From Eriocheir sinensis (Eukaryota; Arthropoda; Malacostraca; Decapoda; Varunidae): a DNA stretch of 64,000 bases. Shown one piece after another: positions 38,101 through 48,625 of this stretch; position 1 is the first letter of the stretch; each line of letters begins with the position of its first letter. The stretch lies in assembly GCF_024679095.1 (NCBI RefSeq), contig NW_026111742.1:170001-234000 (forward strand), read 5' to 3'. A program made the translations under genes and the position numbers. The notes beneath the pieces were generated by a model. It saw only the letters and a program-made list of their open reading frames with translations, did no database searches and had not been told where the DNA came from.

Positions 38101-41100
38101 CGGTGGTGTTTGTTGTTGTGTGTGCCCGGCGGTGGTGTCTGTTCGTGTGTGTGCCCGGCGGTGGTGTCTGTTGTGTGTGTGTGTGCCCGGCGGTGGTGTC
38201 TGTTGTTGTGTGTGTGTGCCCCGCGGTGGTGTCTGTTGTTGTGTGTGTGTGCCCGGCGGTGGTGTCTGTTGTTGTGTGTGTTTGCCCGGCGGTGGTGTCT
38301 GTTGTTGTGTGTGTGTGTTCGGTGGTGGTGTCTGTTGTTGTGTGTGTGCCCGGCGGTGGTGTCTGTTGTTGTGTGTGTGCCCGGCGGTGGTGTCTGTTGT
38401 TGTGTGTGTGCCGGCGGTAGTGTCTGTTGTTGTGTGTGTGTGCCCGGCGGTGGTGTCTGTTGTTGTGTGTGTGTGCCCGGCGGTGGTGTCTGTTGTAGTG
38501 TGTGTGCCCGGCGATGGTGTCTGTTGTTGTGTGTGTGTGCCCGGCGGTGGTGTCTGTTGTTGTTGTGTGTGTGTGCCGGCGGTGGTGTCTGTTGTTGTGT
38601 GTGCGTGCCCGGGGGTGGTGTATTTTGTTGTTGTGTATTTGCCCGGGGGTGGTGTCTGTTGTTGTTGTGTGTGTGCCCGGCGGTGGTGTCTGTTGTTGTG
38701 TGTGTGTGCCCGGCGGTGGTGTCTGTTGTTGTGTGTGTGTGCCCGGCGGTGGTGTCTGTTGTTGTGTGTGAGTGCACGGCGGTGGTGTCTGTTGTGTGTG
38801 TGTACCCGGCGGTGGTGTCTGTTGTTGTGTGTGTGTGCCCGGCGGTGGTGTCTGTTGTGTTTGTGTGCCGGAGGAGGTGTGTGTTGTTGTGTGAGTGTGA
38901 CCAGCGGTGGTGTCTGTTTTTGTGTGTGTGCCCGGCGGTGGTGTCTGTTGTTGTGTGTGTGTGCCCGGTGGTGGTGTTTGTTGTGTGTGTGTGCCCGGCG
39001 GTGGTGTCTGTTGTTGTGTGTGTGTGTGCCCGGCGGTGGTGTCTGTTGTTGTGTGTGTGTGCCCGGCGGTGGTGTCTGTTGTTGTGTGTGTGTGTGCCCG
39101 GCGGTGGTGTCTGTTGTTGTGTGTGTGTCCGGCGGTGTTGTCTGTTGTTGTGTGTGTGCCTGGCGGTGGTGTCTGTTGTGTGTGTGTGCCCGGCGGTGGT
39201 GTCTGTTGTTGTGTGTGTGTGCCCGGCGGTGGTGTCTGTTGTTGTGTGTGTGTGCCCGGCGGTGGTGTCTGTTGTTGTGTGTGTGTGCCCGGCGGTGGTG
39301 TCTGTTGTTGTGTGTGTGACACGCGGAGTTGTCTGTTTTTTTGTGTGTGTGCCAGGCGGTGGTGTCTGTTGTTGTGGGTGTGCCCGGCGGTGGTGTCTGT
39401 TGTTGTGTGTGTGTGCCCGGCGGTGGTGTCTGTTGTTGTGTGCGTGTGCCCGGCGGTGGTGTTTGTTGTTGTGTGTGTGTGCCCGGCGGTGGTGTTTGTT
39501 GTTGTGTGCGTGTGCCCGGCGGTGGTGTCTGTTGTTGTGTGTGTACCCGGCATTGGTGTCTGTTGTGTGTGTGTACCCGGCGGTGGTGTCTGTTGTTGTG
39601 TGTGTGCCCGGCGGTGGTGTCTGTTGTTGTGTGTGCGCCCGGCGGGGGTCTCTGTTGGTGTGAGTGTGCGCCCGGCGGGGGTGTGTGGTGTTGTGTGTGT
39701 GCCTGGCGGTGGTGTCTGTTGTTGTGTGTGTGTGCCCGGCGGTGGTGTATGTTGCTGTGTGTGTGCCCGGAGGTGGTGTCTGTTGTTGTGTGTGTGCCCG
39801 GCGGTGGTGTCTGTTGTTGTGTGTGCCCGGCGGTGCTGTATGTTGTTGTGTGTTAGTTCCCGGCGGTGGTGTCTGTTGTTGTGTGTGTGTGCCCGGCTTT
39901 GGTGTCTGTTGTGTGTGTGTGCCCGCCGGTGATGTCTGTTGTTGTGTGTGAGTGCCCGGCGATGGTGTCTGTTGTTGTGTGTGTGTGCCCGGCGGTGGTG
40001 TTTGTTGTGTGTGTGTGCCCGGCGGTGGTGTCTGTTGTTGTGTGTGTGTGCCCGGCGGTGGTGTCTGTTGTTGTGTGTGTGCCCGGCGGTGGTGTCTGTT
40101 GTTGTGTGTGTGCCCGGCGGTGGTGTCTGTTGTTGTGTGTGTGCCCGGCGGTGGTGTCTGTTGTTGTGTGTGTGTGCCTGCGGTGGTGTCTGTTGTTGTG
40201 TGTGTGCCCGGCGGTGGTGTCTGTTGTTGTGTGTGTGCCCGGCGGTGGTGTCTGTTGTTGTGTGTGTGTGCCCGGCGGTGGTGTCTGTTGTTGTGTGTGT
40301 GTGCCCGGCGGTGGTGTTTGTTGTGTGTGTGTGCCCGGCGGTGGTGTCTGTTGTTGTGTGTGTGTGCCCGGCGGTGGTGTCTATTGTTCTGTGTGTGTAC
40401 CCCGCGGTGGTGTCTGGTGTTGTGTGTGTGTGCCCGGCGGTGGTGTCTGTTGTTGTGTGTGTGTGCCCGGCGGTGGTGTCTGTTGTTGTGTGTGTGTGCC
40501 CGGCGGTGGTGTCTGTTGTTGTGTGTGTGTGCCCGGCGGTGGTGTTTGTTGTTGTGTGTGTGCCCGGCGGTGGTGTCTGTAGTTGTGTGTGTGTGCCCGG
40601 CGGTGGTGTCTGTTGTTGTGTGTGTGTGCCCGGCGGTGGTGTCTGTTGTTGTGTGTGTGTGCCCGGCGGTGGTGTCTGTTGTTGTGTGTGTGCCCGGTGA
40701 TGGTGTCTGTTGTTGTGTGTGTGTGCCCGGCGGTGGTGTCTGTTGTTGTGTGTGTGCCCGGCGGTGGTGTCTGTTGTTGTGTGTGTGTGCCCGGCGGTGG
40801 TGTCTGTTGTTGTGTGTGTGTGACCGGCGGTGGTGTCTGTTGTTGTGTGGTTGTGCCCGGCGGTGGTGTCTGTTGTTGTGTGTGTGTGCCCGGCGGTGGT
40901 GTCTGTTGTTGTGTGTGTGTGCCCGGCGGTGGTGTCTGTTGTTGTGTGTGTGTGCCCGGCGGTGGTGTCTGTTTTTGTGTGTGTGTGCCCGGCGGTGGGG
41001 TCTGTTGTTGTGTGTGTGTGCCCGGCGGTGGTGTCTGTTGTTGTGTGTGTGTGCCCGGCGGTGGTGTCTGTTGTTGTGTGTGTGTGCCCGGCGGTGGTGT

Positions 41101-44100
41101 CTGTTGTTGTGTGTGTGCCCGGTGATGGTGTCTGTTGTTGTGTGTGTGCCTGGCGGTGGTGTCTGTTGTTGTTGTGTGCCCGGCGGTGGTGTCTGTTGTT
41201 GTGTGTGTGCCCGGGGCTGGTGTGTGTTGTTGTGTGTGTGTGCCCGGCGGTGCTGTCTGTTGTTGTGTGGGTGTGCCCGGCGGTGGTCTCTGTTGTTGTG
41301 TGTGTGTGCCCGGCGGTGGTCTCTGTTGTTGTGTGTGTGTGCCCGGCGGTGGTGTCTGTTGTTGTGTGTATGTGCTCGGCGGTGGTATCGGTTGTTGTGT
41401 GTGTGCCCGGCGGGGGTGTCTGTTGTTGTGTGTGTGTGTGCCCGGCGGTGGTGTCTGTTGTTGTGTGTGTGTGCCCGGCGGTGGTGTCTGTTGTTGTGTG
41501 TGTGTGCCCGGCGGTGGTGTCTGTTGTTGTGTGTGTGTGCCCGGCGGTGGTGTCTGTTGTTGTGTGTGTGTGCCCGGCGGTGGTGTCTGTTGTTGTGTGT
41601 GTGTGCCCGGCGGTGGTGTCTGTTGTTGTGTGTGTGTGCCCGGCGGTGGTGTCTGTTGTTGTGTTTTATTGCCCGGCGGTGTTGTCTGTTGTTGTGTGTG
41701 TGTGCCCGGAGGTGGAGTCTGTTGTTGTGAGTGTGTGCCCGGCGGTGGTGTCTGTTGTTGTGTGTGTGTGCCCGGCGGTGGTGTCTGTTGTTGTGTGTGT
41801 GTGCCCGGCGGTGGTGTCTGTTGTTGTGTGTGTGTGCCCGGCGGTGGTGTCTGTTGTGTGTGTGTGCCCGGCGGTGGTGTCTGTTGTTGTATGTGTGCCC
41901 GGCGGTGGTGTCTGTTGTTGTGTGTGTGTGCCCGGCGGTGGTGTCTGTTGTTGTGTGTGTGTGCCCGGCGGTGGTGTCTGTTGTTGTGTGTGTGTGCCCG
42001 GCGGGGGTGGAGGGTTGTTGTGTGTGCCCGGCGGGGAGGGCGGTTGTTGTGTGTGTGTGCCGCGGTGGTGTCTGTTGTTTGTGTGTGTTCCCGGCGGTGG
42101 TGTCTGTTGTTGTTGTGTGTGTGTGCCCGGCGGTGGTGTCTGTTGTTGTGTGTGTGTGCCCGGCGGTGGTGTCTGTTGTTGTGTGTGTGTGCCCGGCGGT
42201 GGTGTCTGTTGTTGTGTGTGTGTGCCCGGCGGTGGTGTCTGTTGTTGTGTGTGTGTGCCCGGCTTTGGTGTCTGTTGTTGTGTGTGTGTGCCCGGCGGTG
42301 GTGTATGTTGTTGTGTGTGTGTGCCCGGCGGTGGTGTCTGTTGTGTGTGTGTGCCCGGCGGTGGTGTCTGTAGTTGTGCGTGAGTGGCCGACGGTGGCGT
42401 CTGTGGTTGTGTGTGTGCCCGGCGGTGGTGTGTGTTTTTGTGTGTGTGCCCGGTGGTGGTGTCTGTTGTTGTGTGTGTGTGCCCGGCGGTGGTGTCTGTT
42501 GTTGTGTGTGTGTGTGAGGGGGTGTGGTGTGTTGTGTTGTGTGTGTGCCCGGCGGTGGGGTGTGTTGTGGTGTGTGTGTGGCCGGCGGTGTTGTGTGTTG
42601 TTTTGTGTGTGGTCGGCGGTGGTGTCTGTTGTTGTGTGTGTGTGCCCGCGGTGGTGTCTGTTGTTGTGTGTCCCCGGGGGTGGTGTCTGTTTGTGTGTGT
42701 GTGTGCCCGGCGGTGGTGTCTGTTGTTGTGTGTGTGCCCGGCGGTGGTGTCTGTTGTTGTGTGTGTGTGCTGGCGGTGGTGTCTGTTGTTGTTGTTGTGT
42801 GTGTGCCCGGCGGTGGTGTCTGTTGTTGTGTGTGTGCCCGGCGGTGGTGTCTGTTGTTGTGTGTGTGTGCCCGGCGGTGGTGTCTGTTGTTGTGTGTGTG
42901 CCCGGCGGTGGTGTCTGTTGTTGTGTGTGTGCCCGGCGGTGGTGTCTGTTGTTGTGTGTGTGTGCCGGCGGTGGTGTCTGTTGTTGTGTGGGTGTGTGTG
43001 ACCGGCGGTGGTGTCTGTCTGTGTGTGTGTGTGCCCGGCGGTGGTGTCTGTTGTTGAGTGTGTGTGCCCGGCGGTGGTGTCTGTTGTTGTGTGTGTGTGC
43101 CCGGCGGTGGTGTCTGTTGTTGTGTGTGTGTGCCCGGCGGTGGTGTCTGTTGTGTGTGTGTGCCCGGCGGTGGTGTCTGATGTTGGGTGTGTGTGCCCGG
43201 CGGTTGTTTGTTGTTGTGTGTGTGTGTGCGGCGGTGGTGTCTGTTGTGTGTGTGTGCCCGGGGGGGGTGTCTGTTTTTGTGTGTTCCCGGCGGTGGTGTC
43301 TGTTGTTGTGTGTGTGTGTGCCCGGCGGTGGTGTCTGTTGTTGTGTGTGTGTGCCCGGCGGTGGTGTCTGTTGTTGTGTGTGTGTGCCCGGTGGTGTCTG
43401 TTGTGTGTGTGTGTCTGGTGGTGTCTGTTGTTGTGTGTGTGTGCCCACGGTGGTGTCTGTTGTTGTGTGTGTGCCCGGCGGTGGTGTCTGTTGTTGTGTG
43501 TGTGCCCGGCGGTGGTGTCTGTTGTTGTGTGTGTGTGCGGCGGTGGTGTCTGTTGTTGTGTGTGTGTGCCCGGCGGTGGTGTCTGTTGTGTGTGTTCCCG
43601 GCGGTGGTGTCTGTTGTTGTGTGTGAGTCCCCGGCGGTGGTGTCTGTTGTTGTGTGTGTGTGCCCGGCGGTGGTGTGTGTTGTTGTGTTTGTGTGCCGGT
43701 GGTGTCTGTTGTTGTGTGTGTGTGCCCGGCGGTGGTGTCTGTGGTTGTGTGTGTGTGTGCCTGTGTGGGTGGTGTTTGTTGTTGTGTGTGTGCCCGGTGG
43801 TGTCTGTTGTTGTGTGTGTGTGTGCGGTGGTGTCTGTGTGTGCCCGGCGGTGGTGTCTGTAGTTGTGTGTGTGTGTGTGCCCGGCGGTGGTGTCTGTTGT
43901 TGTGTGTGTGCCCGGCGGTGGTGTCTGTTGTTGTGTGTGTGTTGCGGTGGTGTCTGTTGTTGTGTGCGGTGGTGTCTGTTGTTGTGTTTGTGTGCCCGGC
44001 GGTGGTGTCTGTTGTTGTGTGTGTGCCTGGCGGTGGTGTCTGTTATTGTGTGTGTGTGCCCGACGGTGGTGTATGTTGTTGTGTGTGTGAACGCCGGTGG

Positions 44101-45481
44101 TGTGTGTTGTTGTGTGTGTGTGTGCCCGGCGGTGGTGTCTGTTGTTGTGTGTGTGTGCTCGGCGGTGGTGTCTGTTGTTGTGTGTGTGTGCCCGGCGGTG
44201 GTGTCTGTTGTTGTGTGTGTGTGCCCGGCGGTGTTGTTTGTGTGTGTGCCCGGCGGTGGTGTTTGTTGTTGTGTGTGTGCCCGGCGGTGGTGTTTGTTGT
44301 TGTGTGCGTGTGCCCGGCGCAGGTGTTTGTTGTTGTGTGCGTGTGTCCCGGCGGTGGTGTTTGTTGTTTTGTGTGTGTGCCCGGCGGTGGTGTTTGTTGT
44401 TGTGTGCGTGTGCCCGGCGGTGGTGTTTGTTGTTGTGTGTGTGTGCCCGGCGGTGGTGTTTGTTGTTGTGTGTGTGCCCGGCGGTGGTGTTTGTTGTTGT
44501 GTGCGTGTGCCCGGCGGTGGTGTTTGTTGTTGTGTGTGTGTGCCCGGCGGTGGTGTTTGTTGTTGTGTGCGTGTGCCCGGCGGTTATGTTTGTTGTTGTG
44601 TGTGTGTGCCCGGCGGTGGTGTCTGTTGTTGTGTGTGTGTGCCCGGCGGTGGTGTATGTTGTTGTGAGTGTGTGCTTGGCGGTGGTGTTTGTTGTTCTGT
44701 ATGTGTGCTCGGCGGTGGTGTCTGTTGTTCTGTGTGTGTCCTCGGCGGTGGTGTCTGTTGTTCTGTGTGTGTCCTCGGCGGTGGTGTCTGTTGTTCTGTG
44801 TGTGTGCCCGGCGGTGGTGTCTGTTGTTCTGTGTGTGTGTCCGTCGGTGGTGTCTGTTGTTCTGTGTGTGTACCCGGCGGTGGTGTCTGTTGTTCTGTGT
44901 GTATTCCCGGCGGTGTTGTCTGTTGTTCTGTGTGTGTGTTCGGCGGTGGTGTCTGTTGTTCTGTGTGTGTTCCCGGCGGTGGTGTCTGTCATGTGTGTGT
45001 GTGCTCGGCGGTAGTGTCTGTTGTTGTGGGTGTTTGCCCGGCGGTGGTGTCTGTCGTTGTGAGTATGTGCCCGGTGGTTGTGTCTGTTGTTCTGTGTGTG
45101 TGTTCGGCGGTGGTGTCTGTTGTTCTGTGTGTGTTCCCGGCGGTGGTGTCTGTCATGTGTGTGTGTGCCCGGCGGTGGTATCTGTCGTTGTGAATGTGTG
45201 GCCTGCGTAGGTGTCTGTCGTTGTGGGTGTTTGCCCGGCGGTGGTGTCTGTCGTTGTGAGTATGTGCCCGGTGGTTGTGTCTGTTGTTGTGTGTGTGTGC
45301 CCGGCGGTGGTGTCTGTTGTTGTGCGTTTGTGTCCGGCAGTGGTGTCTGTCGTTGTGTGTGTGTGCTCGGCGTTGGTGTCTGTTGTTGTGTGTCTGTGCT
45401 TAGCGGTGGTGTCTGTTGTTGTGTTTGTGTGCCCGTTAGTGGTGCCTGTCATTTTGGGGGCGTGCGCGGCGTTGGTGTATG

Positions 45482-46144
45482 TTGCTCTAACTCTAGTAAT
45501 AATCTAACATTAGCTACAGAAATGGTTTCTCCATCTGTCTAGTTTCCCTGTTTAAAACACGAGATCAAATCAGTAGATAGCCTATAGGCGTCCACTGGCC
45601 TATTAAAAAGGCCACTCGTTTGCACAGTTTCCACAGCAAAATATATACCCTTTACGAGGCTGTGTTGCCCATCTTCCCCAAATGTTTCAAGAAAAAGTGA
45701 CCGAAACGCATCATAATCCTTCCGTCCAGTGAACGCGCTCCTGTTTATGAGGGCCCTGCTCCCGTTCCCGGGATTGACCTTCGAGCGGCTGAGAGATATT
45801 TTATCTCTCGGATTTGACACGAATGAAATGTCCATGACAATCTCACTTTGAAACAAGAAGTCCCTGGCCGAATAATCTGCCTCCCTTGCTACCCTGCGAA
45901 AGGCCTAACTGCTGTTGCTGTTAGTGGGTGATTAGGGGCAGAAGCCATTGTGGGATTAGTAAGGTAAGTAAATACCTCTTGGTTGCTCATGCAGCGTAGA
46001 AGAAGGAGGCACCCTTTGAAGACTGCTACAACTCCTTACATGAGAACAGATACCGTTATCCTTGTCGGCACTGTTCTTTCTCTCTACCCACCCCTCATAG
46101 TCCTCGGTGAGAGCTTGTAATTGCGGGTCAGGTTTATCTGCCAT
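45482..46144 (-). pseudogene. Unidentified protein-coding remnant, possibly retroelement gag-like
   Basis: Two minus-strand pieces. Piece 1: ATG at 46144-46142 gives MADKPDPQLQALTEDYEGW, hydrophilic, ending at a donor-like AGAG/GTATTT (exon end 45976). Piece 2: an open stretch from about 45888 (AREADYSARDFLFQ) with FSN/DKISLSRSKVNPGNGSR and DYDAFRSLFLETFG segments, ending at TAG (about 45539). Beyond the TAG the same frame continues with coding-like TDGETISVANVRLLLELE until the array starts at 45481. Inference: the helical pattern with a conserved-looking D-x-x-x-F-R-x-x-F-L motif recalls capsid-type gag proteins of LTR elements, but I cannot name a family. Alternatives are a host gene exon pair or an unknown mobile element. 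The stretch upstream of the ATG (46204-46145) is pyrimidine-rich. Confidence 0.4.
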
Positions 46145-46589
46145 TAAAAGAGTTACTAGTAAAATGAGGAGTAAAATGGTAACAGAAAAAAAAAATTGCT
46201 GCAAAATGAAGTAAAGTAATAATCATTCACCGCTAAGTATGTGCTCACTCCTCCCCGATGATTTTAACATGCATAATAAAAGAGGAAAAAAGAATAATGA
46301 GTGAGGCTTAGCAAGACATAACTTCTCCACTGTGCAATAAAACACACAAAAGAAAGGAGAAAAGAAAATGAGTGATTATACATGAAATGCGTAACCATGT
46401 TACTCAAGAAAAATATTAAACATCCACACGCCAGAAAAATCAACAGCTGAAAAATCTAATACATTAGATACGGCCCCTCACGCCTAAACACGTGAACATA
46501 ATAATAGTAATGCACTTGAAATAATGTTGCAAGTGGTGTAATTACTGAAACCGTATGTAGTGTCAGCTAGAATGTGTTAAAAACCCTGA

Positions 46590-46990
46590 AGACAGCATCT
46601 CGATGCCCCACTACTCAGCACGCTCGCGTCCTTCGCCTCGCCGGTGGCAAGGGCAGGGCTGCAGGGGTGGCAGGGTCTGCCGTCCCCCGTCTGGTAGCGG
46701 TGGTGGGAGAGGCGGCGGGCAGACAATATACGCCCACCAGTCACCCTCAAAGGTCCGAGTTGCCTGGCGAAGATAAGTGCGCACCTACGACGAGTTGTGT
46801 CGTAGGAAGAAACAAATGCCTGGACACCTCCAAGGAAACTTGGTTGTGTGGAGGTGCGAGGCGGGGCGCGCGGGCTGTGTGGAGGTGGGGTGTGCTCTCG
46901 GGTGCGGCTGTGTGCTGACTCGACTCACTGGGGCAGGAAAAGCCGCGCGCTGATGTCAGCGTATGCTTGCTGTGTCCGATACCGTTCACT
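46590..46990. promoter_or_regulatory. GC-rich, CpG-containing stretch, possibly leader or promoter
   Basis: Clearly higher GC than its surroundings, with many CG dinucleotides (CACGCTCGCG, GGCGGGC, GGGGCGCGCGGGC). It lies about 450 bp upstream of the minus-strand MADK start, so it could be the leader or promoter of that unit. The plus-strand open frame through it is a GC effect. A perfect hairpin sits at 46784-46806. Confidence 0.3.
46784..46806. other. Perfect 8-bp inverted repeat
   Basis: CCTACGAC (46784-46791) and GTCGTAGG (46799-46806) with a 7-nt loop. Confidence 0.75.
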
Positions 46991-47029
46991 GCCCCCACAC
47001 ACTGTCACTGAAGCTACGTTTGAGAGAGA

Positions 47030-48625
47030 GATATAACAATTCGGATTAGTTCGTAACCACGCTGCACATCATTTATGTTAATAACTTTTGAGCGTTACCT
47101 TTTTTTTTTACGTGGTTAACAACGAGGCGGCCACCAGCCACCATGCATTTTATGTTATGTTATATTAGAGATAACACCTTTAGAACACTTCGGAGAGGTC
47201 CGTAAACCGCTGTTCACCATTTTTGTTAGCCTTTTTGTTAGCTGTTTTTTTGTGTTTTTGATTAAGGCGCGAACTGTTATCTCACGTGAGGTCCGGTGTA
47301 CCGTTGCCTGCTTTCTCCAGTTGATAGAAGTCGTGAGACAACACAATAGCCTTTTAGTTAAGTGATGTGGGTTATGTGTTGGAATAAAAAAAAATGGTGC
47401 ATAGTTATCGTCTCCAAAGACTAGCGCCGGCTTGAGGTTCAGCCTGACGCTGCTTTGTGTATCTTTCCACCACACGACTATAACCTGCATCCTCGCATCT
47501 ACTAATTTATGTTTGGTTCCTAAGCTTTTGCCTGCATCTTTTTCATGCGAGAAGGGGAGTGCTTGAGTAATACTTTTCACTCTAACCCACTATTTTCTTT
47601 TATTGCTGAGTTGATGCAAGGCAGTCAGTCTTCTTAATTTAATTGGAGCCGTAATAACCGAGGGTGTAGACTAACATAGGGATAGGTACAATTTAACCTT
47701 GAACCTCATGTGCTTCTGCTTAAAACAGACTTTTTCTCTGCACTGACAGACTTAACTTAACTTGAGCAGATGCTGTCCCTAACTTTTATTGTAACCAGCA
47801 TGTGAATATCTGTAAGCTTTGGAAGTAAGCAGACAAGTCTTACTTACCCTTACTTGACATACCACTGTTACCCGTTACGGGAGTTATTATTGGCGTCAAA
47901 GATGTCAGTCATCCACGTTCGTTACGAGCGGAGGATAGGTGGAAATTTGTCTTTTTAATTTGATGTTTATTAATGCTGGAATTACTTTAATCAATTATGC
48001 TGGAATTGTATATTTCAATGAGATTTGTTACAACAGTGATTTAACAACTTGGTGACAGGATTTTCTTTTATAGTACTGTAGACCTGAAAAACGGAGTATT
48101 AGGAGTTAGTGGTGCTGACTGCCGATGGTTCTAAGGTTCTCCAGACTTGTCCTTGTTATCACAATGTAACTATTGGGAGACTCTACGGATAACATTACCT
48201 CTTTTCACACAACTTTATCTATTGTTGTAAACCCCACACGTCTCTAAGGCGTGCCGAGGGTAACGACACTGGCAATTAATTGTCACGTAACGGATGAGTG
48301 TTTCTCTGCGACAGTTTTGTGTCCAGGTGTGACTCGAAGGTTCAGTGTGTAGCAGATCTTCTTCAAGGATTGTTCCTTTTTCTTTTTACTATTCCAAATA
48401 GCTCCATTACCATGTATCCTAATGACAGTTTAGTCAATTTAATTTTACTAGGATGTATCATGTAAATAATTTTTCGAGCTATTATTTTGTTTTCTCGGAA
48501 TAGTACTGACCTTCCACGTCCACGACTCTAGCCCTGTTTACCTCGCCCTGTATGTACTTTGCCCATTTCTTGTTACTTCCATGATTATTTTTATTATCAT
48601 TGGCATTTCCCGATGCTGTATCGTT
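47030..48625. other. AT-rich sequence, no gene identified
   Basis: Ordinary complex DNA. The longest minus-strand frame (47580-47155) begins at GTG, not ATG, and resembles nothing I know. Small features: the palindrome CTCACGTGAG at 47281-47290 with a CACGTG core, and AACTTAACTTAACTTG near 47750. Confidence 0.6.

Larger units (their letters stand above)
25023..45481. repeat. ~33-bp A-free minisatellite, first block (about 20 kb)
   Basis: The unit contains TGCCCGGCGGTGGTGTCTG followed by TTGTTGTG and a (TG)n run. Its length varies from about 25 to 37 bp, mainly by the number of TG steps and by loss of TTG. The consensus has about 15 G, 13 T, 5 C and no A. Interrupted only by the two inner ~120-bp modules. 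Variant units (GTTTG for GTCTG, GCGTGTG, TTCTGTG, ACCCGG, CCTCGG) occur in runs and mark segmental duplications. Every long open frame in this block, on both strands, follows from the absence of A and T on the respective strands. Confidence 0.96.
45482..48625. other. Unique-sequence island inside the 33-bp array
   Basis: Left edge: array unit GGTGTATGTTGC passes at once to TCTAACTCTAG. Right edge: GCTGTATCGTTA passes to GGCGGTGTCTG. The island is complex DNA of ordinary composition with a minus-strand coding-like region at its left end, a GC-rich part at 46590-46990 and AT-rich DNA from 47030 on. No target-site duplication or terminal repeats are visible at the edges. Confidence 0.85.

Noticed and set aside
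32483..39553. Minus-strand open frame of 2,356 codons (Thr/His/Pro/Gln-rich), and similar frames of 1,908, 1,351 and 1,327 codons elsewhere in the 33-bp array
   Set aside because: Forced by the absence of A on the plus strand. Registers change whenever TG-step numbers change, and no unit-independent sequence is present.
46574..46918. Plus-strand 114-codon frame
   Set aside because: Lies in a GC-rich stretch where stops are rare. Composition (Ala/Gly/Arg) follows base content.
47155..47580. Minus-strand 141-codon frame in the island
   Set aside because: Begins at GTG, has no recognisable motif and lies in AT-rich non-repetitive DNA; most likely chance.
47893..47910. TGGCGTCAAAGATG as a possible retroelement primer-binding site
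   Set aside because: It is on the plus strand whereas the gag-like frame is on the minus strand, and no LTR ends are visible near it.
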